Positions 45,175-54,116 of a DNA stretch of 64,000 bases are shown here, one piece after another (position 1 is the first letter of the stretch; each line of letters starts with the position of its first letter). Origin of the DNA: Novosphingobium sp. SG707 (GTDB lineage: Bacteria; Pseudomonadota; Alphaproteobacteria; Sphingomonadales; Sphingomonadaceae); the NCBI RefSeq assembly GCF_012275515.1, contig NZ_JAAZQL010000003.1, positions 254,833 to 318,832 of the forward strand, given 5' to 3'. The position numbers and the translations under genes were made by a program. The notes under the pieces are model-generated. The model made no database searches. It saw only the letters and a program-made list of their open reading frames with translations, and had not been told where the DNA came from.

Positions 45175-48100
45175 ATGACCAAGAGTTCTCGTAAGCCCGA
45201 ATCCCTTTCCCAAACCCCTGCGATCGACCCGCGCGAAACCGCGCTGGCCCGCCATCTGGCCGAGGCGCAATTGCCCGGCGACGGCGATCTGGACGCCGAT
45301 GGCCTGATCGCGGCGGCGCGTTTCCTGCTGGCCGCCGGAGGGCGCCGGGAAAGGACGCAGACCGCGCTTTCCATCGAAAATGTCTCGCGCGAAGGGGGCG
45401 GGCGTTTCATGCGCATCGCCATCGTCAATGAAGACATGCCTTTTCTGGTCGATTCGATCGCCACGACGATTTCGGCGCAGGGGCTGGTGATTGACCGGTT
45501 GCTGCATCCGGTGGTGCCGGTGCTGCGCGACGGGCGCGGCGAGATCACAGAGATTCCCGAGGATCACGGCCCCGGCATCCCGCGCGAATCGATGGTCTAT
45601 CTGGAAACCGCGCGGGCGGATGCGCGCACGCGCTCGGCCATTTCGGCGGCGCTGGGCGTCACGCTGGGCGATGTGCGCGCGGCGGTGGGCGATTGGCCCG
45701 CGATTCAGCGCGCCATGGTCGATGATGCCGCCACCTTGAACGCGATGGACCGGACCGAGGGCGCCGCCCTGCTGCGCTGGTTCAATGACGGAATGCTGAC
45801 GCAACTGGGCCATGTCGTGCGCCGCCGCGACGGCACGCAGACGGGCGCGCTGGGCATTTGCCGGAAAAGCACATGGGAATTGCTCTCCGCGCCCGCCTAT
45901 GCCCGCTGCTTTGCCTGGTTCGACCAGTTTCTGGCGCGGGGCGGGGCGGGCCGCCTGCCGCTGATCGTCAAATCGAACCGGATCGCCCATGTCCACCGCC
46001 GGGTGCCGCTCGACCTGTTCATCCTGCCGGTGATCGAGGAAGGCAAGCTGGCCGCGCTTTCGGTCCATGCCGGGGTATGGACCAGCGCCGCGCTGGCCAC
46101 CGCGCCGGGCCATGTGCCGCTGATGCGCGCGCAGCTCTCCGCGCTGCTGGAAAAGCATGAATTCAGCCCCAACGGCCATGCGGGCAAGGTGCTGACGCAT
46201 GCGATGACCAGCCTGCCCCATGATCTGATGATCGGCTTTACCGATGTCGATATGGAGCGTGTGGCGCTGGCCATGATGAGCCTGATCGACCGCCCGCGCC
46301 CGCGCATCGCGCTGGTCTGCGCCCCGCTGGAAAGGCATCTCTACGCCTTCGTCTGGCTGCCCCGCGATTCGGTGGCCACCGAGGTCCGCCACGAAATCGC
46401 CCAGATGCTGAGCGAGGCCACCGGCGGCCAGGTGATCGACTGGAGCCTTGAGGTCGAGGGATCCAATCTGGCCCAGTTGCGCTTTACCCTGTCGGTGGAC
46501 GAGACGCTGGAGACCTGTCCCGAACCCGATGAGGCAGCGCTGGACGCCCGGCTGCGCGCGATGCTGCGCGGATGGGGCGATGCGGTGGAGGCCGAAATCG
46601 CCCGCAGCGAGGAACCGGGCCGCGCCGCCGCCATCGCCGGGCGCTATGCCGGGGCCTTCCCCATTGCCTATCGCAACCTCTATGGCCCGGCCGAGGCCGC
46701 GCAGGACATCGGCCATCTGCGCCGCATCGCCGGCGCGCCCGATGACGATGCCCATCAGCGCGGCGTGCGCCTCTATCGCCTGCCCGGCGACGAGGAAGGG
46801 CAATTGCGCCTGAAACTCTATCAGCGCCATGGTTCGCTGATCCTGTCGGATGTCGTGCCCGCGCTGGAGAATTTCGGTTTCCGCGTGATCGACACGATTC
46901 CCACCACGCTGGAATCGGGCGATCTGGCGCTGGGTTCGATTCATGATTTCGTGCTGACGCTGCGCGGCGGGCAATCGCTGGGCGAGGTGCTGGGCCATGC
47001 GCCGATCATCGAGGATGCGCTGACCGCGATGCTGCATGGCGCGGGCGAGAATGACGGGTTCAACCGGCTGATCGTGGGCGTGGGCCTTTCCGCGCGGGAG
47101 GCCAACTGGCTGCGCGCCTTCTATCGCTATCTGCGGCAAACCGGCCTGTCCTATGGCATTGATACGGCGGTCGATGCGCTGTTGGGCGCGCCGATGGTCA
47201 CGCTGGGTCTGGTCGATCTGCTGCGCGCGCGCCATCAGCCCGGCATCGAGGACCGCGACAAGGCCGAAGCGCAGGCCGAAGAAGCGATCCGCGACGGGCT
47301 GGCGGGCGTGACCGCGATCAACCAGGACCGCCTGCTGCGCGCCTTCCGCGCGGTGGTTCATGCGTGCCTGCGCACCAATGCCTTTGTCGATGCGGGGCGG
47401 GAGGCGCTGGCCTTCAAATTCGATTCAGCCCTTGTGCCGGGCCTGCCCAAGCCTTTGCCGTGGCGCGAAATCTTCGTCTATTCACCCCGCGTCGAGGGCA
47501 TCCACCTGCGCGCCGGGCCGGTGGCGCGCGGCGGCCTGCGCTGGTCCGACCGGCGCGACGATTTCCGCACCGAGGTGCTGGGCCTGATGAAGGCGCAGCG
47601 CGTCAAGAACGCCGTGATCGTGCCCACCGGGGCCAAGGGCGGTTTCTATCCCAAGCAATTGCCCGACCCCACACAAAACCGCGACGCATGGGCCAATGAA
47701 GGGCGCGAAAGCTACAAGCTGTTCATCCGCACGCTGCTGTCGCTCACCGACAATATCGTCGATGGCGCGGTGGTGCATCCGGCGGGCATGGTGGTGCTCG
47801 ATGGGGAGGATCCCTATTTCGTGGTCGCCGCCGACAAGGGCACCGCGACTTTCTCCGACACGGCCAATGCGCTGGCGGCGGAAAAGGACTTCTGGCTGGA
47901 CGATGCCTTCGCCAGCGGCGGGTCCAAGGGCTATGACCACAAGGCGATGGGCATCACCGCGCGCGGGGCATGGATTTCGGTCCAGCGCCATTTCCGCGAA
48001 ATGGGCGTGGATGTTCAGACCGATCCGGTCCGCGTGGTTGGCGTGGGCGATATGTCGGGCGATGTGTTCGGCAATGGGATGCTGTTGTCGCGCTCGATCC

Positions 48101-49920
48101 GGCTGGTGGCGGCCTTTGACCACCGGCATATTTTCCTCGACCCCGCGCCCGACGCGGAAAAGTCGTGGGAGGAACGCAGCCGCCTCTTCGCCCTGCCCCG
48201 GTCGAGCTGGGACGATTATGACAAGAGCCTGATTTCGCAGGGCGGCGGGGTGTTTCCGCGAACCCAGAAGTCGATCCCGCTTTCCCCCGAAATCTGCGAG
48301 GCTTTGGGAATCGAAGGCGAAAGCATCGATCCCGACAGCCTGATGACCGCGATCCTGAAAGCCCCGGTCGATCTGCTCTGGTTTGGCGGCATCGGCACCT
48401 ATGTGAAGGCCCCGCATGAGGCCCATGCCGATGTGGGCGATCCGGCCAATGATGCGATCCGCGTGAACGGCGCCGATGTGCGCGCCCGCGTGATCGGCGA
48501 AGGCGGCAATCTGGGCTGCACCCAGGCGGGCCGCATCGACTATGGCCTGCATGGCGCGCAGGGCGTGGGCGGACGCGACAATCCCGACTTCATCGACAAT
48601 TCGGCAGGCGTCGATTGCTCGGACAAGGAGGTCAACATCAAGATCGCGCTGGCCAGCGCCAAGCGCGCGGGCAGGCTGGACGAGGATGGCCGCGTGGCCC
48701 TGCTCTCATCGATGACCGAGGATGTGGCGGCGCTGGTGCTGGAGGATAACCGCTTGCAGGCGCTGGGCCTGTCCATTGCCGAAAGCGGCGGGGCGGCGGC
48801 CGTGCCGGGCTATGTCCGGTTGATCGAGGTGCTGGAGGAGGGCGGCCATCTCGACCGCCGCACCGAGGGGCTGGCGGACGCCGACACATTCCACCGCCGC
48901 GCCGAGGATGGGGAAGGCTTTACCCGCCCCGAACTGGCCGTGCTGCTCTCCAGCGCGAAACTGGTGCTTCAGGATGCGCTGGAACGCTCGGGCGTGCTGG
49001 ATGATCCGGGGCTGGAGGAGGACCTGCTCGCCGCCTTCCCGCCCGCCATGCGCGAGACATACCGCGAGGACATCCTGAACCACCGCCTGCGCCGGGAAAT
49101 CCTGGCCACGCGGATCGCCAACCGGCTGGTCAACCGGATGGGCTTTATCCACCCCTTCGAACTGGCCGAAGAGGAAGGCGTGAGCCTTGCCGATGTGGCC
49201 GCCGCCTTCCTTGCCGCCGAAAGGCTGTTCGCCATGGGGCCGGTGTGGAACGATATCGAAAGCGGGCAGATGGAGGAACCGGCGCGCATCCTGCTGTTCG
49301 AACGCGCGGCCCATGCGCTGCGCGGGCATATGGCCGACCTGCTGCGCGCGAGCGCGGCGCAGGAATTCCCCTCGGTGCTGGCCGATGCGCTGGCCCCGGC
49401 GCTGGAGGAATTGGCGGGTGCGCTCGACGGCCTGCTGGTGTCCGAGGCGCGCAGCGGATCGGCCCGCCTGCGCGCCGAACTCTCGGTGGCGGGGGCCAAT
49501 GAGGCGGAATTGAGCAGCGTGGTGCGCCTGTTCGACCTTGACGGGGCGGTGGGCATCGCGGCGCTGGCCCATGGTGCCGGGCTGGAAGCCGTCTCGCTGG
49601 CCAAGGCCTTTACCAGCCTTGGCGCGACGCTGGGCCTCGACTGGGCGCAGGCCACCGCCGCGCGCCTCTCGCCCTCCGACCCGTGGGAACGCCTGCTTGT
49701 CGGCGGCCTCGCCCGAGATTTCCAGCAGATGCGGCTCGATGCGCTGCGCCGCTGGAACGGCGGCGATCCGCAAGGAGCGGTCAATGACTGGCTGGCCGCA
49801 CAGGCCGAAGGCGTGGCGCGCTTTGGCGGCATGATCGAGCGGGCGCGCAAGGTCGTGCCCACCACGCCCGCCCTGTTGGCCCAGATTGCCGGGCAGGCGC
49901 GGGGGTTGTTGATGCGGTGA
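45175..49920 (+). CDS. NAD-dependent glutamate dehydrogenase, large (about 1,580-residue) type
   Basis: The protein of about 1,581 residues belongs to the L-180 NAD-GDH class. An N-terminal regulatory half with ACT-like segments (RIAIVNEDMPFLVDSIATTIS) precedes the catalytic region (GGLRWSDRRDDFRTEVLGLMKAQRVKNAVIVPTGAKGGF, VVGVGDMSGDVFGNGML, RVIGEGGNLGCTQAGRIDY) and a helical C-terminal domain. It deaminates glutamate to 2-oxoglutarate and ammonia. The ATG at 45175 is chosen; a GTG at 45163 sits closer to GGGGGAG and is possible. It is a single gene, followed by repeat copy B. Confidence 0.95.
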   Translation: MTKSSRKPESLSQTPAIDPRETALARHLAEAQLPGDGDLDADGLIAAARFLLAAGGRRERTQTALSIENVSREGGGRFMRIAIVNEDMPFLVDSIATTISAQGLVIDRLLHPVVPVLRDGRGEITEIPEDHGPGIPRESMVYLETARADARTRSAISAALGVTLGDVRAAVGDWPAIQRAMVDDAATLNAMDRTEGAALLRWFNDGMLTQLGHVVRRRDGTQTGALGICRKSTWELLSAPAYARCFAWFDQFLARGGAGRLPLIVKSNRIAHVHRRVPLDLFILPVIEEGKLAALSVHAGVWTSAALATAPGHVPLMRAQLSALLEKHEFSPNGHAGKVLTHAMTSLPHDLMIGFTDVDMERVALAMMSLIDRPRPRIALVCAPLERHLYAFVWLPRDSVATEVRHEIAQMLSEATGGQVIDWSLEVEGSNLAQLRFTLSVDETLETCPEPDEAALDARLRAMLRGWGDAVEAEIARSEEPGRAAAIAGRYAGAFPIAYRNLYGPAEAAQDIGHLRRIAGAPDDDAHQRGVRLYRLPGDEEGQLRLKLYQRHGSLILSDVVPALENFGFRVIDTIPTTLESGDLALGSIHDFVLTLRGGQSLGEVLGHAPIIEDALTAMLHGAGENDGFNRLIVGVGLSAREANWLRAFYRYLRQTGLSYGIDTAVDALLGAPMVTLGLVDLLRARHQPGIEDRDKAEAQAEEAIRDGLAGVTAINQDRLLRAFRAVVHACLRTNAFVDAGREALAFKFDSALVPGLPKPLPWREIFVYSPRVEGIHLRAGPVARGGLRWSDRRDDFRTEVLGLMKAQRVKNAVIVPTGAKGGFYPKQLPDPTQNRDAWANEGRESYKLFIRTLLSLTDNIVDGAVVHPAGMVVLDGEDPYFVVAADKGTATFSDTANALAAEKDFWLDDAFASGGSKGYDHKAMGITARGAWISVQRHFREMGVDVQTDPVRVVGVGDMSGDVFGNGMLLSRSIRLVAAFDHRHIFLDPAPDAEKSWEERSRLFALPRSSWDDYDKSLISQGGGVFPRTQKSIPLSPEICEALGIEGESIDPDSLMTAILKAPVDLLWFGGIGTYVKAPHEAHADVGDPANDAIRVNGADVRARVIGEGGNLGCTQAGRIDYGLHGAQGVGGRDNPDFIDNSAGVDCSDKEVNIKIALASAKRAGRLDEDGRVALLSSMTEDVAALVLEDNRLQALGLSIAESGGAAAVPGYVRLIEVLEEGGHLDRRTEGLADADTFHRRAEDGEGFTRPELAVLLSSAKLVLQDALERSGVLDDPGLEEDLLAAFPPAMRETYREDILNHRLRREILATRIANRLVNRMGFIHPFELAEEEGVSLADVAAAFLAAERLFAMGPVWNDIESGQMEEPARILLFERAAHALRGHMADLLRASAAQEFPSVLADALAPALEELAGALDGLLVSEARSGSARLRAELSVAGANEAELSSVVRLFDLDGAVGIAALAHGAGLEAVSLAKAFTSLGATLGLDWAQATAARLSPSDPWERLLVGGLARDFQQMRLDALRRWNGGDPQGAVNDWLAAQAEGVARFGGMIERARKVVPTTPALLAQIAGQARGLLMR

Positions 49921-49941
49921 GGTTTAAGGAAAGGGTTGGTG

Positions 49942-50157
49942 CGAGGGTCTAGACCCTCGCGCTCCCGTTACTGTCTGCGTTGTGTATCGGGTTCGGCGGA
50001 TGGGTGTCGGACGCGGCGTTTGAATATTGAAAGCCTGCGGCGCGGAAAAGGATGAGCCCACCGCGCCGCAGGCTTTATTTCCATCCCACCCCCGCAAACC
50101 AACCACCACCCCATTAACGGGATTGCAAAGGGCCCCCGCCCTTTGCCCGCCGGAGGC
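49942..50157. repeat. Dispersed palindromic intergenic repeat, copy B
   Basis: It has the same module order as copy A. The first hairpin is the perfect palindrome GAGGGTCTAGACCCTC, the central stem is GCCTGCGGCGC/GCGCCGCAGGC, and the end is TAACGGGATTGCAAAGGGC plus CCCTTTGCCCGCCGGAGGC. It again fills a gap between convergent genes (glutamate dehydrogenase and queG). Confidence 0.8.
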
Positions 50158-50174
50158 AAAAAACCCTAAAAACC

Positions 50175-51266
50175 CTACCTCAACCTCTCCAAAGCCCACA
50201 CCGCCGCCTCGGCCACCGCCTCATCCTCATCGCCCAACAAGGCTTCCACCGGCCCGATCAGCGCCGCATCCCCGCTGTTGCCCGCCGCATAGAGGCAGTT
50301 GCGGACGAAGCGGTTGCGCCCGATCCGTTTTATGGGCGAGCCGGAAAACAATCGCCTGAACCCGGCATCGTCGAGCGCCAGCAGTTCGCCGATCCGGGGT
50401 GCGACCAGTTCGGCGCGGGGCAGGAAGGCGCGGTTGCGCGCGGCGGCATCGGCAAATTTGTTCCATGGACAGACGGCGAGGCAATCGTCGCAGCCATAGA
50501 TGCGGTTGCCTAGCGCCGCCCGGAATTCCAGCGGGATCGGCCCTTTATGCTCGATGGTCAGGTAGGACACGCAGCGCCGCGCATCCAATTGATAGGGCGC
50601 GGGGAAAGCGCCGGTGGGGCAGGCGTCCTGACAGGCACGGCATGATCCGCAGCGGTCCCGGCCCGGCGCATCCGGTTCAAACGCCAGCGTGGTATAGATC
50701 GCGCCGAGGAACAGCCATGAGCCATGCTCTCGGCTGACGACATTGGTATGCTTGCCCTGCCAGCCCAGCCCTGCAGCGGCGGCGAGCGGCTTTTCCATCA
50801 CCGGGGCGGTATCGACAAAGACCTTGACCCCGACCTCGCCCAATCCCGCCTTGACCGCCGCATCGACCAGCCAGCGGGCGAGAGCTTTCAGCGCCTTTTT
50901 GACCACATCGTGATAATCGGTCCCCTGCGAATAGACCGAGATCCGCGCCCGATCCCCATGTTCGGCCAGCGCGAGCGGATCATGGGCGGGGGCATAGCTC
51001 ATGCCCAGCGCGATCACGCTTTGCGCCTCAGGCCAGAGTCCTTGCGGGGAACGGCGGTGGTGCAGACGGTCCGCCATCCATTCCATCTGACCATAGGACC
51101 CGGCCTCCAGCCATTGTTCGAGGCGGGCCGCGCGCGTCGCATCCTCCTGCGCCGCCGCCACGCCGAATGCGGCAAAGCCCAGACGCGCCGCTTCTTCGCC
51201 CAAGGCTTTTTGCAGAGAGGGGATGGCATTGTTAATCAAGGGAAGGCTAGATCCTGTTAAGGGCAT
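50175..51266 (-). CDS. queG: Epoxyqueuosine reductase QueG
   Basis: The 363-residue protein has a cobalamin-binding N-terminal domain ([18 protein letters not shown]) and two ferredoxin-type cysteine sets ([12 protein letters not shown] and [12 protein letters not shown]) for 4Fe-4S clusters. A C-terminal HEAT-like pair follows ([16 protein letters not shown]). It performs the last step of queuosine synthesis in tRNA wobble positions. Start at 51266 is the only one that keeps the N-terminal domain near full length. It is divergent from the ABC exporter genes. Confidence 0.93.
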   Translation of the reverse strand: MPLTGSSLPLINNAIPSLQKALGEEAARLGFAAFGVAAAQEDATRAARLEQWLEAGSYGQMEWMADRLHHRRSPQGLWPEAQSVIALGMSYAPAHDPLALAEHGDRARISVYSQGTDYHDVVKKALKALARWLVDAAVKAGLGEVGVKVFVDTAPVMEKPLAAAAGLGWQGKHTNVVSREHGSWLFLGAIYTTLAFEPDAPGRDRCGSCRACQDACPTGAFPAPYQLDARRCVSYLTIEHKGPIPLEFRAALGNRIYGCDDCLAVCPWNKFADAAARNRAFLPRAELVAPRIGELLALDDAGFRRLFSGSPIKRIGRNRFVRNCLYAAGNSGDAALIGPVEALLGDEDEAVAEAAVWALERLR

Positions 51267-51293
51267 GACCCAGAACGCTTAGGGGAACCGCAA

Positions 51294-52238
51294 GTGCTGA
51301 GCAATGATTGGGCCATTGAGGCGCGCGGCCTCGTCAAACGGTTTGACGGGTTCACCGCCGTCGATGGCGTCGATCTGTCCGTGCCGCAAGGGGCGATTTA
51401 CGGCATCCTTGGCCCCAATGGCGCGGGCAAGACCACGACCTTGCGGATGCTACAGGGGATTATCGACCCTGATTCGGGGGGGCGGCGCATTCTGGGCGCG
51501 GATCGCCCGCATGATGTGGCGCACCGCATCGGCTACCTGCCCGAAGAACGCGGGCTTTATCCCACGATGAAGACCTATGAAGCGATTGCCTTCATGGGCG
51601 CGCTGCGCGGCCTGCCTCTGGCCGAAGGGCGCAGGCGCGGCAAGGCGATGATGGAGGAGCACGGCCTGTCCTATGCCATCGACCGCCAGATCCGCCAGCT
51701 TTCCAAAGGCATGGCGCAACAGGTGCAGATCCTTGGCACGCTGGTCCATCAGCCCGATCTGGTGATTTTCGATGAACCCTTCTCCGGCCTTGATGCGCTC
51801 AATCAGGGCAAGCTGGAAAAGATGATCCGCGCGCTGGCGGCGGGTGGGACCACGGTGATCTTTTCCACCCATGTCATCGCCCATGCCGAAAGATTATGCG
51901 ACGAGGTGGCGATCATCGCCGGGGGCCGCGTGCCCTTTGCCGGGCCGGTGGATGTGGCGCGCGATCGCATCCCGGCGCAGGTCCGCCTTGAAACCCGCCA
52001 CGCCGATGGGCCTTGGCGCGCTGCTTTGCCCGCCGATGCGCGTCATGAAGGCGCCCTGTGGTCCTTCCCCCTGCCTGACACCGGGGTCGAACCTTTGCTG
52101 CGCGCGCTGATCGAAGGTGAGGCGGGCATTCTCTCGCTCTCCATCGAACGCGCGGGGCTGCACGACGCTTTCGTCGCCATTGCCGGTGAGGCCGCCGCCC
52201 GCGCCCTTGGCCAACCCACGCAGGAGGAAGCGGCATGA
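51294..52238 (+). CDS. ABC transporter ATP-binding protein (NatA-like)
   Basis: The 314-residue ATPase has Walker A GPNGAGKTT near residue 42, the signature QLSKGMAQQ, Walker B LVIFDEPFSGLD and the H-loop STHVIAHAE. A C-terminal 90-residue extension follows, as in the DrrA/NatA group of exporters. It powers the membrane partner encoded next, whose start overlaps its stop by 4 bp. The substrate (sodium, drug or lipid) is not evident. The gene begins at GTG. Confidence 0.9.
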   Translation: MLSNDWAIEARGLVKRFDGFTAVDGVDLSVPQGAIYGILGPNGAGKTTTLRMLQGIIDPDSGGRRILGADRPHDVAHRIGYLPEERGLYPTMKTYEAIAFMGALRGLPLAEGRRRGKAMMEEHGLSYAIDRQIRQLSKGMAQQVQILGTLVHQPDLVIFDEPFSGLDALNQGKLEKMIRALAAGGTTVIFSTHVIAHAERLCDEVAIIAGGRVPFAGPVDVARDRIPAQVRLETRHADGPWRAALPADARHEGALWSFPLPDTGVEPLLRALIEGEAGILSLSIERAGLHDAFVAIAGEAAARALGQPTQEEAA

Positions 52239-53476
52239 TCCATAAGGGCCGCCTTTCCACGCTTGCCGGCGCCTTTGTCGTCGCCCGCCGTGATTTTGTC
52301 GCCATATTGTGGAGCCGCAGCTTCATCTTCTTCCTGCTGGGGCCTTTGTTTCCGCTGTTCGTGGGGGCCATGGCGGGCAGCATCGGCGCCCATGTCGAAA
52401 ATGCCGTCGATACGCCGCAAATCGGCCTGATGATGGCGGGCGAGGATATTGATGCGATGCTGACCGCGCGCCATGCGCTCGAACCGGCGCTGCGCGATGA
52501 TCTGCCCGATCTGGTGGTGGTGGCGCGGCTGCATCCGGGCGAAAAACCCGATCCGCGCGCGGCGCTGGCTGATAAGAGCATCAATGGCGGCAATCTCTCG
52601 GCCATCATTTCGGGCACGGCCAAAGCGCCGGTGCTGACCGGTACACCGGGCCGTCTGGCCGCATGGCAGGGCGCGGTCTCGCTGATCGCGGCGCGGGCGA
52701 CGGGCCATGGGCCGGATGTGCTGCCCGATGTCGCGCTGGCCCCCACGGCCACCTCCACCGCCGCGCAGGCGCATAATCGCGTGCTGACCGCGCAGGGAGG
52801 GCAGACCTTGCTCTTCCTGCTCACCATGCTGCTGGCGGGCATGGTGCTGTCCAATCTGATGGAGGAAAAGGGCAACAAGGTCATCGAGATACTGGCCGCC
52901 GCGATCCCGATGGAATCGGTATTTTTCGGCAAGCTCTTCGCCATGCTGGCGATCAGCTTTGTCGGCATCGGCGTCTGGGCGGTGTCGGGGGCGACGCTTT
53001 CGATGGCGGGCTGGGTGCATATTCCCGAACTGGTGACGCCTGCGGTGGGCTGGCCTTTGTTCATTGCGCTGGGGGTGGCCTATTTCGCGATGGCCTATCT
53101 GGTGCTGGGCTCGATCTTCCTTGCCATCGGCTCGATGGCCAATTCGGTGCGCGAGATCCAGACGCTGAACATGCCGGTCACGATGGGGCAGTTGATGGTG
53201 TTCTTCTTCGCCTCCTATGCGATGGCGCGCCCCGGTTCGGCCATCGAGATCGCTGCCATGGTGGTGCCCTTCTCCTCGCCCTTTGCCATGTTGGCGCGCG
53301 CGGCGATGCAGGAAGGGCTGTGGCCGCATCTGGCCGCGCTGGGCTGGCAAGCGCTTTGGGTGGCGATCTTTGTGCGCGGCGGGGCAGCGCTGTTCCGCAA
53401 GCGGGTGATGAAGAGCGGGCCGCAGGGGACGGGGCAAAAGCGCGGCCTGATCGCGGCCTTGATGGGGAAAAAGTGA
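52235..53476 (+). CDS. ABC-2 type permease (NatB-like)
   Basis: The 413-residue protein has one N-terminal transmembrane helix, a large extracytoplasmic domain (about residues 45-180), then five or six helices including LLFLLTMLLAGMVLSNLMEEKGNKVIEILAAAIPMESVFFGK. This layout is that of ABC-2 permeases such as NatB. The EEKGNKVIEIL coupling segment is well conserved. It pairs with the overlapping ATPase gene. Confidence 0.88.
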   Translation: MIHKGRLSTLAGAFVVARRDFVAILWSRSFIFFLLGPLFPLFVGAMAGSIGAHVENAVDTPQIGLMMAGEDIDAMLTARHALEPALRDDLPDLVVVARLHPGEKPDPRAALADKSINGGNLSAIISGTAKAPVLTGTPGRLAAWQGAVSLIAARATGHGPDVLPDVALAPTATSTAAQAHNRVLTAQGGQTLLFLLTMLLAGMVLSNLMEEKGNKVIEILAAAIPMESVFFGKLFAMLAISFVGIGVWAVSGATLSMAGWVHIPELVTPAVGWPLFIALGVAYFAMAYLVLGSIFLAIGSMANSVREIQTLNMPVTMGQLMVFFFASYAMARPGSAIEIAAMVVPFSSPFAMLARAAMQEGLWPHLAALGWQALWVAIFVRGGAALFRKRVMKSGPQGTGQKRGLIAALMGKK

Positions 53477-53478
53477 TA

Positions 53479-53563
53479 GCGGCCCCGGCCCTCTTCTCCG
53501 GCCCTGATACTCGGTAGGGCACAATTTATGGGTGGCAGGGCCGGAGGAGAGGGCCGGGGCCGC
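53479..53563. repeat. Long inverted repeat (28-bp arms)
   Basis: The arms at 53479-53506 and 53536-53563 start GCGGCCCCGGCCCTC and are complementary in 27 of 28 positions, with a 29-base loop. It follows the permease stop by 2 bp. No T run follows. It may end the ABC mRNA or be a small miniature element. A second small hairpin (AAAATCGC/GCGATTTT) follows at 53567-53586. Confidence 0.7.
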
Positions 53564-53654
53564 AGGAAAATCGCGGAGGCGATTTTCCACCCAACAGGGC
53601 AACTTGAAACTTTTTCCCTTTGCGCCACGTATAGAGGGCAAAGGGAGAAGTGAT

Positions 53655-54116
53655 ATGCGCCCCACCCGCCGCCAACTGATGATCGGCCTTGCCGCCGCCG
53701 CCCTGATCCCGGCGCGGGCATGGGCCGCTTTCCCGCTGACCTTGCCCGATGCCGAGTGGCGCAAACGGCTGACGCCTCAGCAATATAATGTGCTGCGCGG
53801 CAAACAGACCGAATATCCCTTTACCTCACCCCTGCTCAAAGAGCATCGCAAGGGCACCTTCGTCTGCGCGGCGGACAATCATCCGCTCTTCGCCTCCTTC
53901 ACCAAATTCGATTCGGGCACAGGCTGGCCCAGCTTCTGGCGCCCGCTCGACGGCGCGGTGGGCACCAGCACCGATCACGAATTGGGCTATGCCCGCACCG
54001 AGGTGCATTGCGCGCAATGCGGGGGCCATCTGGGCCATGTGTTCGACGATGGCCCGCGTCCCACGGGGCTGCGCTATTGCATGAACGGCGCGGCGATGAA
54101 GTTTACCCCGGCCTAA
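53655..54116 (+). CDS. msrB: Periplasmic peptide-methionine (R)-S-oxide reductase
   Basis: The 153-residue protein opens with a twin-arginine-like signal (TRRQLMIGLAAAALIPARAWA), so it is probably exported, and then shows the MsrB fold: SGTGWPSFWRPL, VHCAQCGGHLGHVF and catalytic cysteine in LRYCMNG. It reduces methionine-R-sulfoxide in proteins. The usual first zinc CxxC is CAAD here, so one of four zinc ligands is missing. The ATG at 53655 follows GGGAGAAG. Its end overlaps the convergent membrane-protein gene by 4 bp. Confidence 0.9.
   Translation: MRPTRRQLMIGLAAAALIPARAWAAFPLTLPDAEWRKRLTPQQYNVLRGKQTEYPFTSPLLKEHRKGTFVCAADNHPLFASFTKFDSGTGWPSFWRPLDGAVGTSTDHELGYARTEVHCAQCGGHLGHVFDDGPRPTGLRYCMNGAAMKFTPA

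Noticed and set aside
44593..47361. 922-codon open frame on the minus strand
   Set aside because: It lies opposite the glutamate dehydrogenase and TPR genes, is rich in His/Arg/Gln as antisense GC-rich frames are, and has no recognisable domain.
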